The position numbers and the translations under genes are program-made. Positions 1 to 8,496 of a DNA stretch of 64,000 bases are shown piece after piece (the stretch's first letter is position 1; every line of letters starts with the position of its first letter). The notes beneath the pieces were generated by a model. It ran no database searches, had not been told where the DNA came from, and saw only the letters and a program-made list of their open reading frames with translations. This DNA is from Rhizobium oryzihabitans (GTDB taxonomy: Bacteria; Pseudomonadota; Alphaproteobacteria; Rhizobiales; Rhizobiaceae): positions 1,199,001-1,263,000 of the forward strand of contig NZ_CP048635.1 in assembly GCF_010669145.1 (NCBI RefSeq), in the 5' to 3' direction.

Positions 1-4
1 GGGC

Positions 5-907
5 ATGAAGCGTAAGGATCGATGGATGTCGCCCCTCTGGGGGCGGCGGGAATTTTTGGGCCTGCTTGCCGCTTCGGCGCTTGCTGGCAAGGCGCGGGCG
101 GCGGTGACGCCGCGCATCGCCGCAATCGACTGGGCCATGCTGGAAACATCCGTGGCGCTCGGCGTCATGCCGGTTGCCGCAACGGAACTCATCCAGTTCA
201 GGGCAGGTGCCGTCGAACCTGAAATTCCGGAAACCGTTGCCGATCTTGGTCTGAGGGGTGCGCCGAATTTCGAACTGCTGCAGCTCACCCGACCGAACCT
301 CATTCTCATTTCGCCTTTCTACACGCGCTACACCGGTCGGCTGGAGGCCATAGCGCCGGTGTTTTCGCTGCCTTTCTACGTGAAAGGCGAGCCGCCGTTT
401 GAAAAGGCGCTGGCCGCTGTCTCGGCACTCGGCGAAAAGCTCGGGCGGACTGAAGAGGCGCGAAAGGTTCTGGAAGAAACGAACCATGCGCTGCAAGCCA
501 TGCGGACGCGCCTCGAAGCCTTTGCGGCAAGGCCGACCTATGTGATCAATATCGGCGACTCCAGGCATTTCCGCGCTTTTGGCGCAGACAGCATGTTTGG
601 TGATGTCCTTGGCCGGCTGGGGCTGACCAATGCCTGGGCGAACCGTTCGCAATTCACCTTCGCAGCGCCTGTCCCGCTCGAAAATCTTGCCGGCTCAGCT
701 GATGCCCGCATCGTCATCGTCTCGGATATTCCAGTCGAGGCCCGCGAGAGCCTGCGCAACAGCGCCATCTGGCGCGCGCTTCCAGCCGTGCGGGAAAATC
801 GCGTGGTGACGCTCGGCAATGTGGCCCCCTATGGCGGCATCACGGCGGCCATGCGTTTTGCGCGGCTTCTGACCGAGGCCCTGACGACGCGGGGAGAAGC
901 ACTGTGA
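5..907 (+). CDS. fhuD: Ferric-siderophore ABC transporter substrate-binding protein (FhuD-like)
   Basis: Periplasmic binding protein predicted to deliver a hydroxamate-type ferric siderophore to the inner-membrane importer. The N-terminus has a twin-arginine signal (RREFLGLLAASALAG, about residues 14-28) ending near ARA, then a class III binding-protein body of about 270 residues, the usual FhuD size. The stop codon overlaps the GTG start of the next gene by four bases, so the two are translationally coupled, and an FhuB-type double permease and FhuC-type ATPase follow. An in-frame ATG at 26 is an alternative start. The upstream promoter and any Fur box are outside the window. The ligand is inferred from gene order, not from binding residues. 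Confidence 0.8.
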   Translation: MKRKDRWMSPLWGRREFLGLLAASALAGKARAAVTPRIAAIDWAMLETSVALGVMPVAATELIQFRAGAVEPEIPETVADLGLRGAPNFELLQLTRPNLILISPFYTRYTGRLEAIAPVFSLPFYVKGEPPFEKALAAVSALGEKLGRTEEARKVLEETNHALQAMRTRLEAFAARPTYVINIGDSRHFRAFGADSMFGDVLGRLGLTNAWANRSQFTFAAPVPLENLAGSADARIVIVSDIPVEARESLRNSAIWRALPAVRENRVVTLGNVAPYGGITAAMRFARLLTEALTTRGEAL

Positions 908-2868
908 CAGCACGGCCTCTCCAGTTTCTCTTCGGGATCGTCTTTCTTCTGGCCTGTGGTCTTTCCCTGCATGCCGGGCTGTTGCGGCTGCCCTTTGGTG
1001 CATGGCCAAGCCTGCCATTCGATGCCGCGACCATGTCGATGGATCAGGTCATTTTCGCCTTCAGCCTGATGCCGCGTGTGGCGGTCGCCATTCTGGCGGG
1101 CGCGATGCTGGGTTTGTCGGGCGCGCTTTTCCAGCAATTGCTGCGCAATCCGATTGCCGATCCCTCCACGCTCGGCATTTCCGCAGGTGCGCAACTGGCG
1201 ATCGTCATCGCAACCCTGTTCTTTCCCGCGGTGCTGGATGGAAACCGCGCATTGGTGGCGCTTGGCGGTGGTGCCGCTGCGGCCTGTGTGGTGTTTCTTC
1301 TCGGCTGGCGGCGCTCCTTCGAGCCGGTGACCATGGTGGTGTCAGGGCTTCTGGTCGGCATCACTGCTGCCTCCGTTTCCGCCGCGTTGACGCTTGCGCA
1401 GGGCGAATATCTGATGTCGCTCGTCGTCTGGAACGGCGGTTCGCTCAGCCAGCAGGACTGGTCGAATGCGTTTCTGCTTGCCGCTCAACTTCTCGCGGGC
1501 CTTGTTCTCACCGGGTTGCTGATAAGGCCACTGACGGTTCTCGGCCTTGGTGATTCCGGTGCGCGTTCGCTTGGCGTCTCGCTGTTTTCAATCAGGCTGG
1601 CGGTGGCCGCCGTCGCGGTCATGCTGGCGGCCTTCGTTGCTGCTGCGGTCGGCCTTGTCAGTTTTATCGGCCTTGCAGCACCTGCGCTTACCCGGGCGCT
1701 CGGCGTGCGTCGGGCATCCTCCGTACTGTTCGTTTCGCCGCTTCTGGGCGGTCTGCTGCTCTGGTGCTGCGATGGTCTCGTGCAGCTTCTGGCGAGTACG
1801 ACGGCTGAAGTTTTCCCGACTGGTGCGGTGACCGCTCTTATCGGCGGACCGCTGCTTCTGTGGCTGCTGCCGAAAATCCGGCCGACCGATGTGCATCGCG
1901 CCGAAGGTGTGGACCCTGCGACAAGACGCCGGCTTGCGACCCTTCTGCCAGTGCTTGTCATCATGGCCGGGCTGGTTTTTGCCGCGCTCGCCATCGGCAA
2001 GGGGCCGGAGGGTTGGACAGTGCTGCAAGCTGGTGATCTACAAAGTCTTCTGCCCTTCCGCTGGCCGCGGCTGGTGGCGGCTTGCGCTGCCGGCGGTCTT
2101 CTGGCGATGGCAGGCGCGCTTCTGCAGCGGCTCACCGGCAATCCCATGGCAAGTCCGGAAGTGATCGGCGTCAGCGGTGGCGCGGGTCTCGGTTTTGCCG
2201 CCGCCATCACGCTTTTTCCGGCGGCGGGTCTGTTCGAGCTGTTTTGCGGTGCAGGCATCGGCTCGGCCGCCGTCATGATCCTCGTTCTGTTCTTTTCCGT
2301 GCGCCGGCATTTGGCGCCGGAAAAAATCCTGCTCGCCGGCATCGCCATCAGTTCGCTCTGCTCGGCGGTACTTTCGGCACTGCTTGCCATTGGCGATCAG
2401 CGGGCCTGGCAAATTCTCTCATGGCTCAGCGGCTCTGGTTCGACGGCGACGCCCGCTTCAGCAATCTTTCTTGCGGTGCTTTCGGTCGTGCTGCTTGCCG
2501 CGGCTTTGTCGGTAACGCGCTGGCTGACGATCCTCCCGCTTGGACGGGATGTGCCGCTCTCCCTCGGTCTGCCGCTCGGCGCGGCGCGCATCGCCGTCAT
2601 AGCCGTCGCCGGCATTGCCACCGGGGCCGCCTCACTGCTTGTCGGTCCGCTGAGTTTCGTCGGGTTGATGGCGCCGCACATCGCGCTTCGCGCCGGTTTC
2701 ACCACGCCGCGCGACCACCTGTTCGCTTCGTTCCTGTTCGGTGCGGTGCTGATGGCGCTTTCCGATCTCGGGGCGCGATCCGTGACATTTCCCTATGAGC
2801 TGCCGCTGGGTCTCTTTGCGGCGCTCGCCGGTGCGCCTTACCTGATCTGGCTTTCAGGCAGGCGATAA
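904..2868 (+). CDS. fhuB: Ferric-siderophore ABC permease, fused double-domain FhuB type
   Basis: Inner-membrane channel subunit of the iron-siderophore importer. At 654 residues it is about twice the size of FecCD/BtuC permeases because it holds two homologous halves. Each half carries the cytoplasmic coupling motif: GNPMASPEVIG near residue 418 in the second half and RNPIADPSTLGIS near residue 83 in the first. Each ends with the GLVSFIGLAAP or GPLSFVGLMAPH helix typical of FecCD permeases. This duplicated form is the hallmark of FhuB. It starts at a GTG overlapping the fhuD stop by four bases, and the ATPase gene follows after a short gap. About 20 hydrophobic segments are visible. Confidence 0.88.
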   Translation: MTARPLQFLFGIVFLLACGLSLHAGLLRLPFGAWPSLPFDAATMSMDQVIFAFSLMPRVAVAILAGAMLGLSGALFQQLLRNPIADPSTLGISAGAQLAIVIATLFFPAVLDGNRALVALGGGAAAACVVFLLGWRRSFEPVTMVVSGLLVGITAASVSAALTLAQGEYLMSLVVWNGGSLSQQDWSNAFLLAAQLLAGLVLTGLLIRPLTVLGLGDSGARSLGVSLFSIRLAVAAVAVMLAAFVAAAVGLVSFIGLAAPALTRALGVRRASSVLFVSPLLGGLLLWCCDGLVQLLASTTAEVFPTGAVTALIGGPLLLWLLPKIRPTDVHRAEGVDPATRRRLATLLPVLVIMAGLVFAALAIGKGPEGWTVLQAGDLQSLLPFRWPRLVAACAAGGLLAMAGALLQRLTGNPMASPEVIGVSGGAGLGFAAAITLFPAAGLFELFCGAGIGSAAVMILVLFFSVRRHLAPEKILLAGIAISSLCSAVLSALLAIGDQRAWQILSWLSGSGSTATPASAIFLAVLSVVLLAAALSVTRWLTILPLGRDVPLSLGLPLGAARIAVIAVAGIATGAASLLVGPLSFVGLMAPHIALRAGFTTPRDHLFASFLFGAVLMALSDLGARSVTFPYELPLGLFAALAGAPYLIWLSGRR

Positions 2869-2902
2869 TGATTATTTTGAATGACTTCTGGAGATGACAT
2901 CC

Positions 2903-3712
2903 ATGGCCCAGGCAACGCTTGCCGCCGATTATGACGATGTTCCGCTTTTTTCGCTGGAAAAAGTGACGATGGAAGTGCCGGGCAGGACATTGCTGCAGCC
3001 GTTGACCGCAAGCTTTGCAACCGGCAAGACAATCGGGCTGATCGGCCATAATGGTTCGGGAAAATCGACGCTGCTCAAAATCCTTGCGCGTATCCAGGAG
3101 CCAACGGCAGGCAGGGTGTCGTTCGAGGGACAGTCGCTGGGGAACTGGGGCAATCGCGAATTTGCGCGAAAGCTCGGTTATCTGCCGCAATATACGCCGG
3201 CCGCTTCGGGCATGCTGGCCAAGGAACTGGTGGCGCTGGGCCGTTATCCCTGGCACGGCGCGCTTGGCCAGTTCACCAAGGCGGATCAGGAGAAGGTGGA
3301 TGAAGCCATCGAACTGACCGATACCGTGGCCTTCAGGGACCGGCTGGTGGACACGCTTTCCGGTGGTGAGCGCCAGCGCGTGTGGCTCGCCATGCTGGTT
3401 GCCCAGAACGCCGAAAGCCTGCTTCTGGACGAACCCATTTCGGCGCTCGACATGGCGCACCAGCTCGAGGTTCTTTCTCTGGTGCAGAGACTGTCGCGGG
3501 AAAAGGGTTTAGGCGTCATCGTGGTTCTGCATGATGTCAACATGGCGGCGCGGTTCTGCGATGAGATCGTCGCACTGCATTCCGGCCATCTGATCGCAAG
3601 GGGAACGCCGAAGGACATCATGACACCGGAAACGCTGGAGCGGATCTATGGCGTGCGCATGGATGTCATGACGCATGCCGCCACCGGCTTTCCCGTCGCC
3701 CTGCCGCTTTAA
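2903..3712 (+). CDS. fhuC: Ferric-siderophore ABC transporter ATPase (FhuC-like)
   Basis: Cytoplasmic ATPase that powers the FhuB-type channel. Visible motifs are Walker A GHNGSGKST (about residue 50), signature LSGGERQR (about 150), Walker B LLLDEPISALD and the H-loop histidine in VLHDVN. I chose ATG 2903 because GGAG at 2890-2893 sits nine bases ahead of it; an ATG at 2894 abuts that GGAG and is less likely. With this start the protein is 269 residues, normal for FhuC/FepC. It is the last gene of the three-gene operon. No TonB-dependent receptor or siderophore reductase gene follows. Confidence 0.87.
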   Translation: MAQATLAADYDDVPLFSLEKVTMEVPGRTLLQPLTASFATGKTIGLIGHNGSGKSTLLKILARIQEPTAGRVSFEGQSLGNWGNREFARKLGYLPQYTPAASGMLAKELVALGRYPWHGALGQFTKADQEKVDEAIELTDTVAFRDRLVDTLSGGERQRVWLAMLVAQNAESLLLDEPISALDMAHQLEVLSLVQRLSREKGLGVIVVLHDVNMAARFCDEIVALHSGHLIARGTPKDIMTPETLERIYGVRMDVMTHAATGFPVALPL

Positions 3713-3960
3713 GCTTGTTGCAGCAAAACAACGCGTCGAAGCGCTTGCTGTTGACAGTAATTCTCCGGGCATTTTTCGCCCTAACAATGTCTTAATGGCA
3801 TCCTACCGCCAACAGACATTGTTAACTGTTTTGCTTTCCTTGCCCCCAATTAAGTTGTTTTGGATCGATTCTGGGGAACAAACGTTAACAGTGCGGAATT
3901 CAATATCCGGAGAGGGCAAGAAGGGCTGCTGCGGGTAGGAATGAAACAGGAGAAAATCAG

Positions 3961-4488
3961 ATGAAAAAGGCTGTTGCCGTAACTTTTGCCGCATTGACGA
4001 TGGGCCTCGGCGGGACCGTTTCCGCACTCGCTGCCGACCTTGCAAGATATGAGCCGGCTCCGCAGGAGCAGGACGACCGCAACGGCGTCAAGATCGGTTA
4101 TCTCACCTGCGATATCGGCGGTGGCGTCGGTTACGTGATCGGCTCGGCCAAGGAACTGGATTGCACGTTCCAGTCCACCATGGGCGCACGCCGCACCGAC
4201 CATTACACCGGCGCCATCCGCAAGATGGGCGTTGACCTTGGCTTCACCACGCAGGGCCGTCTGGTCTGGGCCGTTTTCGCCCCGACAGCGGGTTACCATC
4301 GCGGTTCGCTCGGTGGCCTTTATCAGGGCGCAACGGCTGAAGTGACTGTCGGTCTCGGCGTTGGCACCAACGTTCTCGTTGGCGGCACTTCGGGCTCGAT
4401 CCAGCTTCAGACGGTCAGCGTGACGGGTCAGGTTGGCCTCAACCTCGCAGCGACCGGTACGTCCGTGACGCTCACGGCCATGAACTAA
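3961..4488 (+). CDS. DUF992 family secreted protein
   Basis: Small exported protein of 175 residues in the DUF992 family, found mostly in Rhizobiales and of unknown function. A Sec signal peptide is clear (MKKAVAVTFAALTMGLGG, cleavage near ALA-AD at about residue 25). The mature part is rich in Gly and Thr with two cysteines (YLTCDIGG and LDCTFQS) that could form a disulfide, and it contains the family's repeated glycine-rich strands. It has its own 248-bp upstream region and ends at a GC-rich hairpin, so it is probably monocistronic. The family call is from recognition of the sequence pattern; no enzymatic role can be read from it. Confidence 0.8.
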   Translation: MKKAVAVTFAALTMGLGGTVSALAADLARYEPAPQEQDDRNGVKIGYLTCDIGGGVGYVIGSAKELDCTFQSTMGARRTDHYTGAIRKMGVDLGFTTQGRLVWAVFAPTAGYHRGSLGGLYQGATAEVTVGLGVGTNVLVGGTSGSIQLQTVSVTGQVGLNLAATGTSVTLTAMN

Positions 4489-4499
4489 TCGGCAAGCGC

Positions 4500-4520
4500 G
4501 CCCGGTGTATTGCACCGGGC
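4500..4520 (+). terminator. Hairpin after the DUF992 gene
   Basis: An 8-bp perfect stem (GCCCGGTG / CACCGGGC) with a five-base loop starts 11 bases past the stop codon. There is no proper T-run after it, so it may be a weak or Rho-assisted terminator or a 3'-end stabiliser. Confidence 0.45.
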
Positions 4521-4578
4521 ATTCTGTCGCATGTCAAAAAGCGCCCTCTTCGTTGTCAGACGGGGAGGGCGTTGTATT

Positions 4579-4989
4579 ATGCAGGTCATGACGATCCCAG
4601 CACCCAGATCCCTCCCGGCTTTATTGGCTTTTTTCCTCTGTCTTTCTTCGACGGCCTTTGCCGAAGGCGATGCGGCACACGGGGAAAAGGTGTTCAGCCG
4701 TTGCTCCACCTGTCACAGCGTTGACGCACCGCGTACCCGCATGGGCCCGCATCTGATGGGCGTGGTGGGCAGGCCCATGGCTGGAGTAACGGATTACGGC
4801 CATTATTCGCAGGCGCTGAAAGATGCCGGTGCGGCGGGCCGGGTCTGGACGGAAGAGGAACTGCAAAAATTCATAGCCAGCCCGAAGAAGGCAATGCCGG
4901 GGACCTCGATGCGCTTTTTCGGGCTTTGGAGCGAAACGGATATCGACGATCTGATTGCGTATCTGAAAACGCATCCGATGCCGCAATAA
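4579..4989 (+). CDS. Small periplasmic class I c-type cytochrome
   Basis: Predicted monohaem cytochrome c of 136 residues. A signal peptide (about residues 1-28, ending SSTAFA) precedes a mature domain with the haem-binding motif CSTCH (Cys42, Cys45, His46) and a downstream Met in a KAMPGTSM segment that fits the sixth ligand. The layout resembles short-chain cytochrome c550/c2. I chose the ATG at 4579 because GGGAGG lies 11 bases upstream; an in-frame ATG at 4510 would put charged residues before the signal peptide and sits within the preceding hairpin. It probably shuttles electrons in the periplasm; the partner is not encoded nearby. Confidence 0.85.
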   Translation: MQVMTIPAPRSLPALLAFFLCLSSTAFAEGDAAHGEKVFSRCSTCHSVDAPRTRMGPHLMGVVGRPMAGVTDYGHYSQALKDAGAAGRVWTEEELQKFIASPKKAMPGTSMRFFGLWSETDIDDLIAYLKTHPMPQ

Positions 4990-4992
4990 CCT

Positions 4993-5583
4993 TCAGAGCG
5001 GCGCATCCGCAAGAATCTCTTCGGCATCCTCCACCGTCATCGCCATGACCTTTGAGCCAATCTCGAAGCCGAAACCGTTGCGGGCGAAGGCGGAAAACTC
5101 CTTCGATTTGCGTTTTTCATCGAGTTCGACACGGCGAAAGGGTCCGAAGGCACGTTTGCGCGCAAAGATGACGGCCGCAACCAGATCGTTGGTTTCCTCA
5201 AGCGCGACTGCTGCCGTTTCCCGGTCTATACCCTTGATCTGAAGTTTTTGCGCAAGGCCGCGTTTCGACTTACCGCTGCGCTGGCCGCTTCGCACGGCAA
5301 TTTCGGCGTAGGCCGTATCGTCAAGCGCCTTGATGCCATAAGCGAAAGTCACGGCAAACTCGCCAAGCGCCTTTACCTGTGCGGTGCTGATATCCTCGAA
5401 TTTTTCCCGCGCCTTGCGCGTGATGGCGTCGCGCAGCTGCTTTTCCGTCATCATGCGCTGTTCCAGCCGGTAGAGCGCGGAATTGCGCGCCCATGACAGC
5501 ATCCGGCTGGTCGGTTCGCTGGCCTGCGTTTCGCCATCCAGGGCCATGTCGTCGGTCAGGGAGGGGCTGGAATCGTCGTTCAT
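4993..5583 (-). CDS. recX: RecX-family regulatory protein
   Basis: Predicted RecX, a small helical modulator that caps and destabilises RecA filaments. The 196-residue protein has the typical tandem three-helix repeats: a first repeat around ALYRLEQRMMTEKQLRDAI, and a later repeat around GLAQKLQIKGIDRETAAVAL followed by the KRAFGPFRR segment. An acidic, low-complexity N-terminal tail of about 25 residues precedes the fold. It is convergent with the cytochrome gene with only three bases between the stops. recA is not adjacent, as is usual in alphaproteobacteria, so its regulation cannot be inferred from context. Confidence 0.82.
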   Translation of the reverse strand: MNDDSSPSLTDDMALDGETQASEPTSRMLSWARNSALYRLEQRMMTEKQLRDAITRKAREKFEDISTAQVKALGEFAVTFAYGIKALDDTAYAEIAVRSGQRSGKSKRGLAQKLQIKGIDRETAAVALEETNDLVAAVIFARKRAFGPFRRVELDEKRKSKEFSAFARNGFGFEIGSKVMAMTVEDAEEILADAPL

Positions 5584-5654
5584 TCCGCTTTTATAGCGCG
5601 GTAAACGTGTCTTGCCAGTTCCTTCCCACCGAATGAACTTCGGTTTTCAACGCC

Positions 5655-6575
5655 TCACGGTGTCTGTGCGCCGGTTGCGGCGACATAGACCGAATAGAGC
5701 GATTTCGTTGCGGTAATGAACAGGCGGTTCTTTTTCGGCCCGCCAAAGGTGAGGTTTGCGACCGTCTGTGGCACCTTGATCTTGCCGAGCAGCGTGCCAT
5801 CAGGTGAGAAGCAGTGGACGCCATCGCCGGCGCTCGTCCACAGGTTGCCCGCCGTATCCAGGCGGAAACCGTCGGGCAAACCATTGTCGAGATTGCAGAA
5901 TTCCCGGCCGTTGGCGAGCTTCACGCCATCCACCACATCGAAGACGCGGATATGGCGCGGCCGGGACACATCATGGCTGTAGGAGCTGTCGGCGACATAG
6001 AGCCTGGTTTCATCAGGCGAGAAAGCCAGACCGTTTGGCTGCACGAAATCGTCGATGGCGATCGTGATCTCGCCGGTTGCGGGATCGAGCCGGTAGACGT
6101 TGCGCGTCTTCTGCTCGGGTTCCGCCTTGTAGCCCTCGTAATCGGAAAGAATGCCGTAGGTGGGGTCGGTGAACCAGACGCTGCCATCGGATTTCACCAC
6201 CACGTCATTGGGCGAGTTCAACCGCTTGCCGCCGTAGCTGTCGGCAAGAACGGTGATCGAGCCGTCGACTTCGGTGCGGGTGACGCGGCGGCCGCCATGT
6301 TCGCAGGAAACCAGTCGTCCCTGCCGGTCGCGGGTGTTGCCATTGGTGAAGTTGGAGGGGTGGCGGAACACCGAGACCCCACCATCCGGCACCCAGCGCA
6401 GCATGCGCTCATTGGGAATATCGCTGAACAGCAGGCAGTTCAGATCGGCAAACCACACCGGGCCTTCGGCCCAGCGGCAGCCGGAGTAAAGCTCTTCCAG
6501 TTCCGCATTGCCGACGATCAGAAGGCGGAAGCGGTCATCGTGGATTTCGTAAGGGGAGGCGTTGTCTGTTGTCAT
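5655..6575 (-). CDS. SMP-30/gluconolactonase/LRE family protein
   Basis: Six-bladed beta-propeller hydrolase of 306 residues, predicted to open a sugar lactone in the cytoplasm. Visible family signatures are WAEGPVWF (metal-binding Glu, about residue 37), the SPNDVVVKSDGSVWFTDPTYG block (about 122-142) and YVADSSY (about 195-201), which supply the divalent-metal site. There is no signal peptide. It is the last gene of a minus-strand cluster with a ribose-type ABC importer, so it probably processes an oxidised form of the imported sugar. The exact sugar is unknown. The start is not backed by a strong ribosome-binding site. Confidence 0.83.
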   Translation of the reverse strand: MTTDNASPYEIHDDRFRLLIVGNAELEELYSGCRWAEGPVWFADLNCLLFSDIPNERMLRWVPDGGVSVFRHPSNFTNGNTRDRQGRLVSCEHGGRRVTRTEVDGSITVLADSYGGKRLNSPNDVVVKSDGSVWFTDPTYGILSDYEGYKAEPEQKTRNVYRLDPATGEITIAIDDFVQPNGLAFSPDETRLYVADSSYSHDVSRPRHIRVFDVVDGVKLANGREFCNLDNGLPDGFRLDTAGNLWTSAGDGVHCFSPDGTLLGKIKVPQTVANLTFGGPKKNRLFITATKSLYSVYVAATGAQTP

Positions 6576-6610
6576 GAGCGTGGTCCGCTTGAGGGCTTGT
6601 CGTTATGGGT

Positions 6611-7558
6611 TCAGCGCGTGGCCTTGGGGCCGCTTGCCAGAAGGATGACGGAGATGATGATGAGGCCGGTGAGGATGAGGCGGATGCCCGCGCCGAAACC
6701 ATAGGTGTTCAGCATCGAAACCACCAGGAACATGAAGAGCGAGGCACCCCATATGCCGGGGACGTTGGAATCACCACCCGCCACCGCCGTGCCGCCGATC
6801 ACAACGACGGCAATGGACATCAGCAGATATTCCGATCCCATGTTGAGCGCAGCACCTCCGGAGAAGCTGGCGAGCAGATAACCGGCAATCGCCGCCAGCA
6901 CCGCGCAGAGCACATAGGTGACGAAACGTGCGCCGTCCACCGGAATACCGGTCATGCGGGCGGCGAAGGTGCTCTGGCCGATGGCGGAAATCCAGCGTCC
7001 GTAAAACGAGCGGTCGAGCAGCAGCCAGGCGATGACGGAGAGCAGCAGTGCGACGAGAGCGACATTCGGAATACCGACCGTGCTCGACGTGGCGAAGGTG
7101 GCCAGTGTTTCCGGCGGCTTGATGCGCAGGCCGCGGTTCGACCAGATGGCGATGGATTGCACGATGAAACTCATGGAGAGCGTCGCGATGATGGGCGGGA
7201 TGCGCAGGAGCTTGATCAGCGCATAATTGCCGATGCCGATGGCGATGCCGATCAGGATGGCGATCAGCAATCCCGGCAGGATGAGACCATCGGACACATC
7301 CATGAATTTGAGCGCCAGCGTGCCGGAAAGCGTCATCGTTGCGGGCACGCAGAGGTCGATATTGCCCGGCCCGAGCGTGATGACGAACATTTGGCCGATG
7401 CCGACGATCACGGAAAAGGCCGCGAAGGTCAGGGCTGCGTGCGACAGGCCGAAGGAGCTGGCGCCGCCGGTGAACATGACGGTCACGATCCAGACCGCAG
7501 CCGTTGCGGCGAACGACCATATCCATGGTTTTTTCGAAAGAGACGAAAGCCCGTTCAT
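6611..7558 (-). CDS. Sugar ABC transporter permease (RbsC-type), second
   Basis: Inner-membrane permease of 315 residues in the BPD_transp_2 (RbsC/XylH/YtfT) family with about ten hydrophobic segments. The conserved region GSEYLLMSIAVVVIGGTAVAGG (split here as GSEYLLMS...VIGGTAVAGG) near residue 240 is the diagnostic motif; it usually reads VxGGxSxxGG. The start ATG is preceded by GGGAGAA and overlaps the stop of the other permease gene by four bases (ATGA), so the two are translationally coupled and likely form a heterodimer. The substrate is inferred only as a carbohydrate. Confidence 0.87.
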   Translation of the reverse strand: MNGLSSLSKKPWIWSFAATAAVWIVTVMFTGGASSFGLSHAALTFAAFSVIVGIGQMFVITLGPGNIDLCVPATMTLSGTLALKFMDVSDGLILPGLLIAILIGIAIGIGNYALIKLLRIPPIIATLSMSFIVQSIAIWSNRGLRIKPPETLATFATSSTVGIPNVALVALLLSVIAWLLLDRSFYGRWISAIGQSTFAARMTGIPVDGARFVTYVLCAVLAAIAGYLLASFSGGAALNMGSEYLLMSIAVVVIGGTAVAGGDSNVPGIWGASLFMFLVVSMLNTYGFGAGIRLILTGLIIISVILLASGPKATR

Positions 7559-8496
7559 TGGTTTTTCTCCCGCTTTTCGAGACGGTTGAGCAGGATGCGC
7601 AGCGCCAGCACGATGATGAGGATCGCCCCTTGCGCGCCGATCTGCCAGTCCGGCGAAATGCGCATGAAGGACAGGAAGGAACCGGCAAGGGTGAGCGTCA
7701 GCGCGCCGATGACGGCGCCGATGGGCGAAACCCGGCCGCCGACGAATTCACCGCCGCCGAGGATGACGCCCGCAATCGACAGCAGCGTGTAGCGAAGCGC
7801 GATATTGGCGTCGGCCGATGTCGTCAGCCCGACAAGGGCGATACCGGACAGCACCGCGAAGAAACCGGCCAGCGCAAAGGTAGCGGCGCGAATGCCGACG
7901 ACCGACCAGCCGGAGCGTTCGACCGAGCGGAAATTGCCGCCGACACCGCGCATCAGCACGCCGAAGGAAGAGCGCATGACGATATAATGGGCGACGACCG
8001 CGATCAGGATGCTGGCGACGATGGCGATCGGCACGAAAGGCGGTTTTGCCGTCATCAGCGCCCGGATGAAGGCGGGGGCCTGGCCGCCGGGCGAGGGCAG
8101 AATGAGGACGGCAAGGCCGCCCCAGACGAAGCTCATGCCGAGCGTGACGACGATGGAGGGCAGGGCGCGAATATGGATGATGGCGCCCAGCAGTGCATAA
8201 ACCGCAATCGCACCGGCAAAGATCGCAATACCGAGGATCGGCGTGGTTTGCAGGAAAGTGGCGGTCACACAGGCGCAGAAACTGACGAAGGTGCCCATCG
8301 ACAGATCGAGATCGTTGACCGACATGATCAGCATCTGCGCAATGGTGGCGAGCGCAATCGGCACCGCCAGATTGAACAGCAGGTTCATGCCGGTATAGCT
8401 CATGGCGCGCGGCTGCATGTAGAAAACGGCGGCGAGCAGGAAGGCGAGCGAGGCGGCGGGAATGATGAGGCGGAGCGCGTTTGCCGAGAGTTTCAT
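7555..8496 (-). CDS. Sugar ABC transporter permease (RbsC-type), first
   Basis: Companion permease of 313 residues, same family as its neighbour. It has the early motif MSVNDLDLSMGTFVSF (about residues 60-75), where the Asn/Asp-rich DLSxG element is diagnostic of the RbsC family, and the GVILGGGEFVGGR block near residue 245. Its start overlaps the ATPase stop by four bases and its stop overlaps the next start by four bases, so ATPase, permease and permease are tightly coupled. Two distinct permease genes with a single double-domain ATPase matches the YtfT/YjfF and fructose/arabinose-type layouts. Confidence 0.87.
   Translation of the reverse strand: MKLSANALRLIIPAASLAFLLAAVFYMQPRAMSYTGMNLLFNLAVPIALATIAQMLIMSVNDLDLSMGTFVSFCACVTATFLQTTPILGIAIFAGAIAVYALLGAIIHIRALPSIVVTLGMSFVWGGLAVLILPSPGGQAPAFIRALMTAKPPFVPIAIVASILIAVVAHYIVMRSSFGVLMRGVGGNFRSVERSGWSVVGIRAATFALAGFFAVLSGIALVGLTTSADANIALRYTLLSIAGVILGGGEFVGGRVSPIGAVIGALTLTLAGSFLSFMRISPDWQIGAQGAILIIVLALRILLNRLEKREKNQ

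Noticed and set aside
3751..3756. TTGACA as a -35 box for the DUF992 gene
   Set aside because: No acceptable -10 hexamer is found 16-18 bases downstream, so the match is probably chance.
5628..5647. Hairpin ACCGAA/TTCGGT as a terminator
   Set aside because: The stem is only six bases with three or four T residues on the plus strand, and no plus-strand gene ends near it.
6605..7792. Long open frame of 395 codons on the plus strand, opposite the sugar permease genes
   Set aside because: It is rich in Asp, Arg, His and Gln in a way typical of the reverse complement of GC-rich membrane-protein genes, has no ribosome-binding site or recognisable motif, and a similar frame continues opposite the next permease.
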